Shown here piece after piece: positions 1 to 9,912 of a DNA stretch of 25,735 nucleotides. The stretch covers positions 1 to 25,735 of the forward strand of contig JADNYV010000485.1 in the NCBI GenBank assembly GCA_015501055.1. The letters run 5' to 3'. A model generated the notes under the pieces. The model saw only the letters and a program-made list of their open reading frames with translations. It made no database searches and was not told the DNA's origin. This DNA is from Mucidula mucida (Eukaryota > Basidiomycota > Agaricomycetes > Agaricales > Physalacriaceae). Position numbers and translations under genes: made by a program. Every line of letters begins with the position of its first letter. Within the stretch, counting starts at the first letter, position 1.

Positions 1-406
1 ATGGCAACTCATCAACAAGATCGACATAGAGTTCATATGGGATCTTGAGATTAAGACTCGCGCACCGCAACAAGACGTCCAGGAGCTGATCTAAAGCGGC
101 GTCGCCGGCAGCTGAGGGCTTCCCAAAGTTGATACTGAGGTGAAGCGGGAATTCCTTTGAAAGACCAAGGACTCTGGTGAGGGCTTTGACGCCGCGCGCG
201 CTCTGGACGGTGAATTCTACTTCTGTCCAGAGCCGCGCATCGTTGAGAATGGATTCACACCAATTCTGGCAGACTTGTGTAGCTGTCAAGAGATTGCCAA
301 GGTTATGCAGACAATGACCTTTGGTGGAAGACATAGATTCCTGGGGCTTGAATGCCGATTGTAAAAGGAACTTTGCCATTAGACATACGAGTTCCGTGGG
401 GAGCCC
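1..406 (-). CDS. F-box-like protein, 5' part (runs off left edge)
   Basis: The minus strand is open from the segment reading GLPTELVCLMAKFLL (near 406) to the left edge with no stop, about 135 codons. LPTEL followed by an LL-rich helix and then ATQVCQNWCESILNDARLWTE matches the usual Agaricomycete F-box layout: a start like LPxEL, then a VCxxW helix, then a LW element. Downstream residues (LHLSINFGK, LDQLLDVLLRCASLNLKI) look like the start of a leucine-rich repeat region. If correct, the protein would be a substrate adaptor of an SCF ubiquitin ligase. An internal ATG lies at 379. The LPTEL motif lies upstream of it, so translation probably begins in an earlier exon, and the AG at about 407 is a possible acceptor. 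The rest of the gene lies outside the window. The family call rests on motif shape only. Confidence 0.5.
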
Positions 407-935
407 TTGAGCAAGGGATTCCCAAAATTGAATGAGACGGAGACAAGGGTCTGGTCGGATGTGGTATGGGGAGAATCTGCGAAAGACATAGCTATTAAAG
501 AGTTCACAATGAGTTGTCCGTTGCAGAATGGAATAGCAGAAGCAACACACCAATGATATAAAATGTTGGTAGCTGAACACAGTGCTCGTTGTAGGAACAA
601 GTTGAATAGTTGCACACACAGACACAAAGGGAATGATAACAATGGTGTTATGTGACGGTGGACGACATTTCATACAAATTATTGCTCTCATTATCCTTTT
701 GAGCCGACTGAAGGACTGATAAGACTTTATGAGCAACATTAAATTGACCTGCATCTCACTGGTATATGGTGGATGTGCGAGTACTCGTCGTTGTCAACGA
801 CAGCAGTGTGGCGCAGTAAATTAGGCGAAAGGGCGTTGCTGGGCTGAGTATAATGTTACACGGAGAGTAACATTACGGTTTGATTAGGAATTTGCTGGTA
901 TTTAGTAAACTGCCTCGCGGTAGCATTTTCCAAAT

Positions 936-1250
936 CTACGACCGAAAAATGATGAGCAGGTAGGCTTGACTTTTAGGGCTAGCAGAGAATGTGTAATGCT
1001 TCTCTTGGAGATCTAGATACAGAGCATCGTGGCATGAACCACCGGGGATATCCCCGACAATAATCAGAACTAGTTTCGATACAACAGCGCGCTGATTTGT
1101 GTTGGACGCAATGCTACCTGCTATCATGTCAATCGCAACACCCTGAGACGAAGCCATCTCGAGTTTGGCCTACAAAAATCATTTAGCATCCTAGAATGAA
1201 ACAGAAAATTTAATTCTACATACATGTGTCATTCCTTGCGACTGCAACAT
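936..1250 (-). CDS. Uncertain two-exon small protein
   Basis: Exon A is 1250..1224 (MLQSQGMTH). The intron is 1223..1170, with donor GTATGT and acceptor TTTGTAG. Exon B is 1169..936, ending in TAG. The joined frame gives 86 residues with a hydrophobic stretch (VVSKLVLIIVGDI). Splicing is in phase and the composition is protein-like, but I recognise no domain. The true 5' end may lie further upstream and may have been cut off, because the solo LTR begins 57 bp beyond the ATG. It could also be a chance ORF in decayed sequence. The stretch 407-935 to its left holds no other gene I can support. Confidence 0.3.
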
Positions 1251-1306
1251 TGTAATGGTTTCGACAGAGGCAGCATTATCGACTCAGACGCAGTCGATCT
1301 ACCTAC

Positions 1307-1836
1307 TGTTATGAATCGCCATATTTTCACATTTTCACATCTTATCATATCTTATCGGGAGCCTTGTCTTATCAACCAACGGACCGTTTCATCATCTGTT
1401 TCGTCACCGATCATACCCCTTTTCATTACCAAAGCCGTACTCATGTCGGACACACGCCCAACACATGGATGACATCATACATGCCGATACCTCATGGACT
1501 CCCTATTGTATACACACCACCGACACTCGTAGCACACATGGTCGTTTCAGTATTATTACTTACATGCAGTCACCACTCGTATTTAATGGTTTCATGGACT
1601 AGTAGCATACCACACTGGGTCAAGGGCGTGGAGCATCCCTAGTGGAAACGCGTATGGACAAGGAGCTTCAAACACAGACTTACTAGTATATAAGCAGTAG
1701 TGTAGTATCATTGTACTTTAGTTCCGATCTCGTTTATACACCTGGCCTAGCCTAGTCTTACAAACGCGAACGCTTTCCTCCTTAGTTTCTTGCTGTGGTA
1801 CCTGGTTGAGTCTCGTGGCTTAGTCAGTCGCTAACA
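1307..1836 (+). repeat. Solo LTR of the chromovirus
   Basis: The repeat begins TGTTATGAATCGCC and ends GTCAGTCGCTAACA, so it has TG...CA ends. It is 530 bp long and differs from the LTRs of the full element by roughly a dozen substitutions and one extra base. The 5 bp on each side are identical (CCTAC, 1302-1306 and 1837-1841). This marks an independent insertion whose internal region was lost by LTR-LTR recombination. A 92-codon ORF inside the LTR is present in the other copies too and is not a gene. Confidence 0.93.
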
Positions 1837-2105
1837 CCTACCTGATTCCAGTCATAGGTGCGGTGTCGCGTATCTGTTCGAGGGCCAATTGATTAGAAGG
1901 GAGAACACGACAGACAAGTATTTATTGAAGTCTATTGGAGGCTAAGGCACATGGGAAGAAGGCTCCTGGAGGTACTGGTCTTCATTTCTGATCCTTGCGC
2001 TCTTTTCCGCGCAGTATGATTTTGGAACGAGTGAAAAGCGACGCCTGACTCAGGCGTTTGATAGTATCGAACAAATTAAAGTTGAGGACGAGCAAGGATG
2101 ATGGC

Positions 2106-2634
2106 TGTTATGAATCGCCATATTTTCACATTTTCACATCTTATCATATCTTATCGGGAGCCTTGTCTTATCAACCAACGGACCGTTTCATCATCCGTTT
2201 CGTCACCGATCATACCCCTTTTCATTACCGAAGCCGTACTCATGTCGGGCACACGCCCAACACATGGATGACATCATACATGCCGATACCTCATGGACTC
2301 CCTATTGTATACACACCGCCGACACTCGTAGCACACATGGTCGTTTCAGTATTATTACTTACATGCAGTTACCACTCGTATTTAATGGTTTCACGGACTA
2401 GTAGCATACAACACTGGGTCAAGGGCGTGGAGCATCCCTAGTAGAAACGCGTATGGACAAGGAGCTTCAAACACAGACTTACTAGTATATAAGCAGTAGT
2501 GTAGTATCATTGTACTTTAGTTCCGATCTCGTTTATACACCTGGCCTAGCCTAGTCTTACGAACGCGAACGCTTTCTTCCTTAGTTCTTGCTGTGGTACC
2601 TGGTTGAGTCTCGTGGCTTAGTCAGTCGCTAACA
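2106..2634 (+). repeat. 5' LTR of copy 1
   Basis: TGTTATG...GCTAACA, 529 bp, no difference seen from the 3' LTR at a fixed offset of 5990. It contains the RNA polymerase II promoter (TATATAAG at 2486) and the inferred transcript start at 2519. U3 would then be about 413 bp. Confidence 0.95.
2486..2529 (+). promoter_or_regulatory. LTR core promoter and start of R (self-primer)
   Basis: TATATAA lies at 2486-2492. The 11-mer AGTTCCGATCT lies at 2519-2529, 33 nt from the first TATA base, where a start site is expected. This 11-mer is the exact reverse complement of the primer-binding site at 2637, which independently supports 2519 as the 5' end of the RNA. The same elements recur in the 3' LTR at 8476 and 8509. 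Confidence 0.7.
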
Positions 2635-2636
2635 GA

Positions 2637-2647
2637 AGATCGGAACT
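2637..2647 (+). other. Self-priming primer-binding site
   Basis: AGATCGGAACT starts 2 nt after the LTR end and is complementary over 11 nt to the inferred 5' end of the element's own RNA (2519-2529). In Tf1 of fission yeast, the first 11 nt of the transcript fold back, are cleaved and prime minus-strand synthesis. The same geometry here implies self-priming rather than tRNA priming. A standard tRNA 3'-end complement starting with TGG is absent at this position. Confidence 0.75.
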
Positions 2648-3231
2648 CCTTTTTACCACCTACCACACATCCTTGATCGTCGATCAGCACTTCGCTGTTT
2701 GATCATCACACATCCCCCATCCCCTTTCCTGTTTACAGATCGACGGATTCCTAATTCCAGCGCACGTCCGCATACGTGTGTATTGGTCCCAGTAGCGCCG
2801 GCTAACAGTTAGAGATAACTGCCTCGGGTGCTGGAAGTAGCCGTTCTCACGAGAACGAACTTTTGGCAGTTGCACTTCAGTGGGCGCTGTTTACGGGTCA
2901 ATCCCCGTTCCCAGGAAAACTTCGGCTTACCTCACACCAGAGGGACGTCGGCTGGGCAATTGCGAACTTGTGACGAGCTCTTGGGCTCCGTAGATACGTA
3001 GTCAGTAGTCGGTAAAATAGTGTAGACAGTTACGATACCTACCTACTTTACTTACATTACGATACACATCACCATTCCCCACCCTACCAAGTCCTGGATT
3101 CTATTTCAGATCTAGGCGATCCCTCCCTATTCATCCAAACCTCTATTCCCTCACCCGTTTCATCCAAATCCGCAACACCCATATCCCCACTTTTACCCTT
3201 TCACTCTCCGATCCCATCACCCCAATCCATC
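2648..3231 (+). other. Untranslated leader of the retroelement
   Basis: About 580 nt between the PBS and the gag ATG. The end is pyrimidine-rich (many CCC/TTC runs before the ATG). No convincing coding region; a 63-codon minus-strand ORF in it has no support. It presumably carries packaging and dimerisation signals. Confidence 0.6.
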
Positions 3232-4161
3232 ATGTCCAACGAAGCACCCGAAACCGCTCCTCACACACCCGCTCATCATGCCAATACCGAAATCAAAGGC
3301 CGATCCCTTGTGAACAAGCCTTACGACTATGACGGGGACAAGTCCAAGTACAAGAGCTGGTGGCGATCGATGTTCACATACATCCGTGACAAGAAGAACA
3401 ACCTCACATCTGACTCCGAAAGGATCGATGTTGTTCTCTCCTACATCCGAGGAGATCACGTAGATGCATGGGTCCAGAACTACTCGGACCAGAACTTCGA
3501 TGAGGAAGAAGAGGAATGGACAGTCTCTTGGACGGAGTTCAAGGAAGACTTGAAGGAGCGATTTGTGGATTCCAACCTCGCGCGAGACGCGCAAGACCAG
3601 ATCGAGCGGTTGCGCCAGGGGCAAGACACCGCTCAAGACTTCTTCCAGAAGTTCGAGGTCCTGCTCACTCAGGCAGGATACTCGAAGGATGACGCATTCG
3701 TCGTGAGACTTCTCGAGACCAATGTCAACGAGAAGATCATCGACCAGATCTATGGCAGCCGAGACGGGTTGCCAGAGAAGTACAAGGATTGGAAGGCACA
3801 GATCCTTCAGATCGATCAGCTGTGGAGAAGGCGGGCGGCGAGCAAGAGGTCCGGAATGCAGTCCCGGCCTCAAGCTCCGCAGGTGGCTACATCAAGAGCC
3901 AATCCTACGAACCCACCCCCGACGCCGATCACACGACGAGATGCCACCGGTGTTACCTATGGAGGAGCCGGCAGGCCGATGGACATCGACAATGCACGTC
4001 GAAGGGGACTCTGCTTCAGCTGTGGCGAACACGGCCACGTCAGCAGGTTCTGTCCGAAGAAGGGTCGACCCCAGACGATTCGGGGTTTATGGACCGAGAT
4101 GAATGACGAGGAGAAGAAGAAGCTGGCCGAAGAGTTGGGTTTTGCGAAGCTCCCGCAGTAG
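3232..4161 (+). CDS. gag: Gag polyprotein (capsid and nucleocapsid)
   Basis: A 309-residue intact ORF. Residues about 30-200 form a retrotransposon Gag (capsid) domain, visible as [24 protein letters not shown] and a tail of helices with [12 protein letters not shown] basic, proline-rich linker follows. A single CCHC zinc knuckle ([15 protein letters not shown]-x2-C-x4-H-x4-C) sits at about residues 261-274 and would bind the element's RNA. The ATG at 3232 is the first in frame after the leader. Gag would assemble cytoplasmic virus-like particles. Its last 60 nt overlap the open pol frame, and a frameshift signal lies at 4137. Confidence 0.93.
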   Translation: MSNEAPETAPHTPAHHANTEIKGRSLVNKPYDYDGDKSKYKSWWRSMFTYIRDKKNNLTSDSERIDVVLSYIRGDHVDAWVQNYSDQNFDEEEEEWTVSWTEFKEDLKERFVDSNLARDAQDQIERLRQGQDTAQDFFQKFEVLLTQAGYSKDDAFVVRLLETNVNEKIIDQIYGSRDGLPEKYKDWKAQILQIDQLWRRRAASKRSGMQSRPQAPQVATSRANPTNPPPTPITRRDATGVTYGGAGRPMDIDNARRRGLCFSCGEHGHVSRFCPKKGRPQTIRGLWTEMNDEEKKKLAEELGFAKLPQ

Positions 4162-4179
4162 ACGCAGTCCTGCCGGAGC
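4137..4179 (+). promoter_or_regulatory. Programmed -1 ribosomal frameshift signal, gag to pol
   Basis: GGGTTTT (4137-4143) is a canonical X XXY YYZ heptamer in the gag frame (G GGT TTT). A 5-nt spacer (GCGAA) follows, then a hairpin: GCTCCCGCAG (4149-4158) pairs with CTGCCGGAGC (4170-4179), nine of ten pairs with one C-C mismatch and an 11-nt loop containing the gag stop. A -1 slip after the TTT codon enters exactly the pol frame, which is open from about 4104 onward. This is the expected arrangement for making Gag-Pol. It has not been tested. Confidence 0.75.
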
Positions 4180-7100
4180 AGTCATCAAGGAGAGGGTCGT
4201 CAGATGCAGATTCTATTTACAGTACAGGTACTGAAACACCTAAAATATCATCGACGACTTCACCAACAAAACCTGCGAAAGAAAGATTTGAGCCAAATAC
4301 GCCCGAGTGGATCGCACAACGGCTAAGAGAGGATGACGTGTCAAGAGCAGTGGGAATTCTGAGAGCATGGATGCCGGAGCGGAGAGAAAGAGAAGCGACG
4401 GAGGAGAAAGTAATGGCGATCAGAGCATTGACGAAGGAAGCTGCGGTGGAAGTTGTGACGGAGTTAAAAAAGTCAAGGAAGTACATCCGGGGAACAAAGG
4501 GGCAGGACATGAAACTCCGAGTAACCATAGAGAGCGTACACACAGGCTCTGAATGGGAAACGAGTGCCCTTCTTGACAGTGGAGCAACGGGTTCTTGTGT
4601 CAATAAAGAATTCGTCGAGAAGAACGGACTCCCGATCAAGGAGTTACCGGTCAAGCTCCCTGTCTACAATGCGGATGGAACCCTAAACGAGGGAGGAGCA
4701 ATCGAAGGCTTTGTGGAGGTCCGGATGAAGATCGGTGATCACGCAGAAAAGATCGAGTTGGCCGTCACCAATCTTGGCAAAACAAGCATCTTTTTGGGGC
4801 TAGATTGGTTACGATATCACAACCCCACGATCAACTGGACGGAATCCACGTTGTCTTTTGATCGATGCCCAGACCGTTGCGGCTACCTACCCGAGTATAA
4901 CTCGCCGGAAGATGAAGGAGAAGACGTAGAAGAGAAGTTGGAAGAGGGAGAGCGTTTGTTCTGGATGGACTGGGACAACTATCGCAAAAGCGGTGAAAAG
5001 CTGAGATCACAACAGCCTTCATCCGCTGCTGCAACTTACATTGAGGAATTCTCCGATGTATTTAGCAAGGCGGACTTTGACAAGTTACCAGAGCGAAGAC
5101 CCTGGGATCACGCGATAGAACTTACGCCTGGTTCCAAACCGGTTGACTGTAAGGTTTATCCCCTTAGCCCATCCGAGCAGAAGGCGTTAGACGAGTTCTT
5201 GGAGGAAAACATACGCACGGGACGCATACGGCCATCAATCTCACCCATGGCGTCACCATTCTTCTTTGTCAAGAAGAAGGACGGAAGCCTTCGGCCAGTG
5301 CAGGATTATCGGAAGTTGAACGACATGACAATCAAGAACCGATACCCCTTGCCGTTGATCCAGGAGCTTATCGACAAGTTGAAGGGAGCAAAGGTTTTCA
5401 CGAAGATGGATGTCCGATGGGGTTACAATAACATCCGGATCAAAGAAGGTGATGAGTGGAAAGCGGCGTTTAGAACAAACCGAGGCCTGTTCGAGCCCTC
5501 AGTCATGTTCTTCGGACTTACAAACTCGCCGGCGACATTCCAATCATTCATGAATCACATTCTGAAGGAGCTGATCGATGAAGGACATGTTATAGTTTAC
5601 TTAGACGACATACTTATTTTTACGAACACATTGGAAGAACATAGGCATATTGTACGACGAGTATAGAGATATTGCGAGTAAATAAGTTGTATTTAAAACC
5701 CGAGAAATGTAGTTTTGAGGCACATACTGTAGATTACTTGGGAGTTATTGTTGGAGGAGGAGAGGTGAAGATGGATCCGGCAAAAGTGGCCATAGTGAAG
5801 GAATGGAAGGAGCCGACCAAGAAGAAGGAAGTACAGTCATTCCTGGGCTTCTGCAACTTCTACCGACGTTTCATCCGGGGATTTGCGGGAGTAGCGAAGC
5901 CATTGACATCGCTAACCGGGAAGGGCGAGTGGGTTTGGGGCATGGAGCAGCACGAGGCGTTTGAGGAGTTGAAACGGAGGATGACGGAAGAACCTGTTCT
6001 GATCGTACCACGCGACGACGGCAAGTTTCGAGTCGAAGCAGACTCCTCGAACTATGCAAATGGGGCGGTTCTTTCCCAGTTGGTTGACGGAAAATGGAGA
6101 CCAGTAGCCTTTCGGTCTCGCGCGCTGAACGAAGTAGAGCGCAATTATGAGATCTACGACAAAGAGATGATGGCTATTATGGACTCGATTGACGACTGGA
6201 GACAATATCTCCTTGGAGCAAAGGAAACGGTGGAGGTGTTTACCGATCATCAAAACCTCCAGTACTTCCGGAAGCCACAGAAGTTGAATCGGAGGCAGGC
6301 GAGATGGGTTACGGAGTTAGCGGAATATGACATACAGATGATTCACAAGCCGGGCAAGACGATGGGGAAAGCTGATGCCTTGTCAAGGATGACAGGCCTT
6401 GAGAAGGGGGAAAAAGATAACGAAAACGTTGTTTTGCTCAAACCGGAGTTTTTTATTTCACAAATTCAATTTTCTTTACATACAGTAGATACACCAGAGG
6501 ACGAATTACTTAACAAAATCAAACAAAGAAAAGGAAACAAAGACAGATACGTACAAAAAGCATTAGAAAACAAAGAAAAAGGATGGGAAGAGAAGGAAAA
6601 TGGACTTATTATGTGGAAGGATCGTATTTACATACCGAAGGACAAGGAATTGCGGGGAAAGTTATTGGAATGCACCATGAGCACAGCTTGCAGGGCATCC
6701 CGGAAGATACAAGACCCTCGAGCTGATCACACGCACCTATTGGTGGCCAGGAATCAGCCGAGACGTCCGGAATACGTGAAGGGTGTCAAAAATGCCAGGT
6801 CACCAAGTCACATCGCACGAAGCCGGCTGCACCTCTTCATCCTATTGATGTGCCAAGCGAGCCATGGGAACAGTAGGGACGGACATGATTGGAGAGCTGC
6901 CGGAATCAGGAGGATACAACGCTATCAGCACGTTTGTGGACCATTTCACAAAGCGATTACGCATCATACCGACACACACCACTCTGACGTCAGAAGGCAT
7001 GGCCCGCATCTACCGAGATCGCATTTTCCCCATACATGGGATGCCACGCCAGATGATACATGACCGCGGTCCACAATACCACTCGCGTTTTATGAAGGAG

Positions 7101-8054
7101 TTGTACCGGTTGTTGGGCATACAAGGAAACTTTACAACGGCGTATCATCCACAGGCAAATGGGCAGACGGAACGGCTGAACCAAGAGATAGAACATTTCT
7201 TACGGTTATTTGTCAACTACCATCAGAACGACTGGCACGAATGGCTACCCTCTGCCGAATTCGTTTACAACGATCGGGTACACTCAGCAACCAAGGTTAC
7301 TCCGTTCTTCGCAGACATGGGCAGACACCCCTACAAAGGCACCGCCCCGAAAACGGCATCGAGAAATGAGACTGCGCAGGAGTTTGCCGACGGCATGAGG
7401 AAAACATGGGACGAAGTGGGGTCGGCATTGAAGATGGCCAAAGAGGACATGAAACGGTTTTATGACAAGAAACGGACAGAGGCAGTGGAGTACAAGGAAG
7501 GCGACAAAGTATGGCTGGAAGGGACGAATCTCAGTACGGACCGACCAATGAAGAAGCTCAATGACAAACGCTTCGGGCCGTTCAAAGTGATCAAGAAAGT
7601 CGGGACGAGCTCTTACAAGCTCCAGATTCCTCACACGTGGAAAAGCATTCATCCCGTGTTCAATGAGGCCCTGCTGACGCCTTACCACGAGCCGCAATTT
7701 CCGACGCAACCCCGAGACACGCGTCCACCACCTGTGCTGGAAGGAGCCGAACCGGAATGGGAGGTCGAGAAAGTGGTGAATTCCCGGAAGTACCGCGGGG
7801 GTTTTCAATACAAGGTTCACTGGAAGGGTTATGGCACACACGAGCAGACATGGGAACCGGCATGCAATCTCAAAAATGCCGACGAAGCCATCAGTGATTT
7901 CCACCAACAATATCCGAACAAACCAAAGCCACCCGCGCTTGCTCGCATTGAAGTCCCCATGTCGCAATTTCCATCACATCTTTTCCGACCCATGCCACCG
8001 CCCGATACCGAACCCCTCGACGTCACGCTACCCTCTGCAGCCCTCATGGATTGA
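4143..8054 (+). pseudogene. pol: Pol polyprotein with chromodomain, broken by single-base deletions
   Basis: Domains in order are: aspartic protease (LLDSGATGS, about 4570-4600); reverse transcriptase ([18 protein letters not shown]; catalytic YLDD near 5600); RNase H (VEADSSNYANGAV, FTDHQNLQYF, about 6020-6260); integrase HHCC and DDE core (GTDMIGELP, HDRGPQYHS, GQTERLNQE); GPF motif (RFGPFKVIKKVG, about 7575); chromodomain (YKVHWKGYGTHEQTWEP, about 7755-7905). The frame changes near 5664, 6659, 6680, 6769, 6778 and 6870. In each case one base is missing relative to copy 2, and all fall in the RT-end to integrase-start segment. The integrase zinc finger is the worst hit. The final TGA replaces a CGA seen in copy 2 and removes about 12 C-terminal residues. 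No full-length Pol can be made unless the gaps are sequencing errors. Confidence 0.9.
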
Positions 8055-8082
8055 CTCTGGCGCAGAATGGAACTTACGCCTT

Positions 8083-8095
8083 AAGGAGGGGGTGA
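8083..8095 (+). other. Polypurine tract
   Basis: AAGGAGGGGG followed by TGA, directly before the 3' LTR. It would prime plus-strand DNA synthesis. The same tract is kept in copy 2 (23222-23234, reverse). Confidence 0.85.
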
Positions 8096-8624
8096 TGTTA
8101 TGAATCGCCATATTTTCACATTTTCACATCTTATCATATCTTATCGGGAGCCTTGTCTTATCAACCAACGGACCGTTTCATCATCCGTTTCGTCACCGAT
8201 CATACCCCTTTTCATTACCGAAGCCGTACTCATGTCGGGCACACGCCCAACACATGGATGACATCATACATGCCGATACCTCATGGACTCCCTATTGTAT
8301 ACACACCGCCGACACTCGTAGCACACATGGTCGTTTCAGTATTATTACTTACATGCAGTTACCACTCGTATTTAATGGTTTCACGGACTAGTAGCATACA
8401 ACACTGGGTCAAGGGCGTGGAGCATCCCTAGTAGAAACGCGTATGGACAAGGAGCTTCAAACACAGACTTACTAGTATATAAGCAGTAGTGTAGTATCAT
8501 TGTACTTTAGTTCCGATCTCGTTTATACACCTGGCCTAGCCTAGTCTTACGAACGCGAACGCTTTCTTCCTTAGTTCTTGCTGTGGTACCTGGTTGAGTC
8601 TCGTGGCTTAGTCAGTCGCTAACA
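8096..8624 (+). repeat. 3' LTR of copy 1
   Basis: 529 bp, TG...CA, no difference seen from the 5' LTR. Followed at once by the target duplicate ATGGC (8625-8629). Confidence 0.95.
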
Positions 8625-8629
8625 ATGGC

Positions 8630-9065
8630 TCTGGTCAAAAGTATTTCGGCCGAATCAAGGCCGAGTCACCCGATTCCTCTTCTCTCACCATCATGATCAT
8701 CGACGCTTTCTTGCACGTCAACGACGACGACAACGACAACGACACTGGATGATAGCAGCTATAAAGAGAATTCGACGGATCCGTGGACGCTTGTCTCGAC
8801 ACCGGTTACCGCAAGGAATAAAGGCAGCGGCTATCCGCTAAATGCAGGTCTAGTCGTTGTGCTTTCGAAGCCTTTGGATAAGCCTGGACCGATATTTTCT
8901 GAAGTACAAGCAAAAGCGTGGGCCGAGCTTGACGTGTTACCCCGACCATCTACCCTCGCTCACCGACCCAGGACAACTGCCATACATCTCTTCGTACCAT
9001 TCCTCTACGTATTGGCAGACTCCGAGGTGGTAGTGTCGCCCTTCAGAAACATGATCAGGCTATCA
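8630..9065. other. Gene-poor stretch; possible 5' end of an interrupted minus-strand ORF
   Basis: The only coding hint is a minus-strand ATG at 8700 (MIMMVREEESGDSALIRPKY) running to a TGA at 8635. With the retroelement removed, the same frame resumes at 2100 on the minus strand for about 40 codons (PSSLLVLNFNLFDTIKRLSQ). GAC/AAC repeats near 8720-8745 form a short low-complexity run. No other feature is supported. Confidence 0.2.
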
Positions 9066-9825
9066 TCAGACGCGCTTCGGAGAGAAAAGTGTCACCTCTG
9101 CGCTACTGGTTGACGAGATGTCGAGGACTTTGGTAGGGTCCAAATTCAAGCCCATATCCTCTGGTGGCTGCCTATACGATGGCATGGGAATCATCGCGCC
9201 CGTTGCGATACCCGTACTGCCATCAGTGAGCCACACAGACGTATGACTGCGCGCCCCGGAGCCTTTGTCGTCCCACACTTTGTGTGTAGCATCAATGATT
9301 AGCAGATCCTTCCTGATCGCCTTGATGCCCTGCGTCTGAGCTGAATCGGGCGGGGCAAAGTTGGCGCTGCTACTGAGAATACCGTCGATGACAGCGTAGT
9401 CTGAGCTGGGGGGCACACCGCGCCAGAGGGCGTAGTCCCCCTTGTTTTCGGCGCTCTCGTTGGTCCATACTCATTCCCAAGAAGTAACGTCTTTCAGAGC
9501 GTCCTCTTCGAGGGAATGGACGATGACCCCAGATGGAGGTTCTTTGCCGGGGATGCTTGGGGGCCAGGTGTAATAACTGGATGCATCCTGGCCAAGGTAG
9601 TACCACCCGCCTTCGACTGTGAAGGATGAGATACACCATGTCAAGGGTGACAAAATAATTGAGCTTACGAGTCGGACGCCAAGTAGCCATCTTCAGAGCT
9701 GTGGTTGGCAGATCAAGAGGACCAGAGGTGCTGTCCATCTCATTCACGAACGTAACCCGTTTATACGCTAATGCGGCGGTGGGTAATTGGGCGTGAGGTT
9801 GCTCGTCTCCAACGGTGGTTGCCAT
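9066..9825 (-). pseudogene. Vps62/DUF946-like protein, copy with in-frame TGA
   Basis: The ATG is at 9825 (MATTVGDEQPHAQLPTAALA). Exon 1 is 9825..9669, the intron 9668..9617 (GTAAGC...TTCACAG, 52 nt) and exon 2 is 9616..9066. The joined length is 236 codons. The sequence tracks the neighbouring intact gene throughout: LPTAALAYKxVTF, WRP, GWYYLGQ, GVIVHSLEEDALKDV, YALWRGVPPSSDYAV, and a Vps62-type KVWDDKGSGARSHTSVW. One TGA at 9473..9471 interrupts exon 2, in a position where the paralogue has CGC (Arg), so CGA to TGA is the simplest explanation. Either a young pseudogene or a truncated product of about 113 residues. The family call rests on the pattern LGGxF...RRDL...IWxDRxSG...SVW; the function of these single-domain fungal proteins is not known to me. 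Confidence 0.6.
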
Positions 9826-9906
9826 GTCTGTATCGATGTGCCTGAGAAGGATTGACGGACTCGACGAGTTTTGCTTGCACTCACTAGCACTGCACTAGCA
9901 TGAGCA

Positions 9907-9912
9907 TTTATA
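9907..9912 (-). promoter_or_regulatory. TATA box of the 9.8-kb Vps62-like gene
   Basis: TATAAA on the minus strand, about 82 nt upstream of the ATG at 9825, at a usual promoter distance for these compact genes. Confidence 0.45.

Larger units (their letters stand above)
2106..8624 (+). mobile_element. Complete Ty3/Gypsy chromovirus (Tf1/sushi-like), copy 1
   Basis: A 6519-bp LTR retrotransposon. Two 529-bp LTRs (2106-2634, 8096-8624) look identical base for base when read side by side. The target duplication ATGGC is at 2101-2105 and 8625-8629. The internal order is PBS, gag, protease, reverse transcriptase, RNase H, integrase, GPF motif, chromodomain, polypurine tract. The chromodomain places it in the chromoviruses, which are thought to target chromatin at integration. 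Identical LTRs imply a very recent insertion. The pol frame is nevertheless broken by single-base deletions, so this copy either moved with enzymes supplied in trans or carries assembly errors. A solo LTR of the same family lies 269 bp upstream and an inverted copy sits at the right edge. Confidence 0.95.

Noticed and set aside
1364..1642. 92-codon ORF in the solo LTR, repeated at 2058-2441, 8153-8431 and 22887-23174
   Set aside because: It lies wholly or mostly within the LTR in every copy, has no domain, and its conservation is explained by the repeat itself.
3217..3873. 218-codon minus-strand ORF opposite gag
   Set aside because: It is the antisense of an intact gag gene; its composition mirrors gag codon usage and no domain is seen.
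4101..4125. AAG repeat (AAGAAGAAGAAG) as the frameshift site
   Set aside because: It does not form an X XXY YYZ heptamer in the gag frame and lacks a downstream stem at the right distance; GGGTTTT fits better.
7284..7967. 227-codon minus-strand ORF opposite integrase and chromodomain
   Set aside because: The plus strand here has clear integrase and chromodomain motifs; the antisense frame has none.
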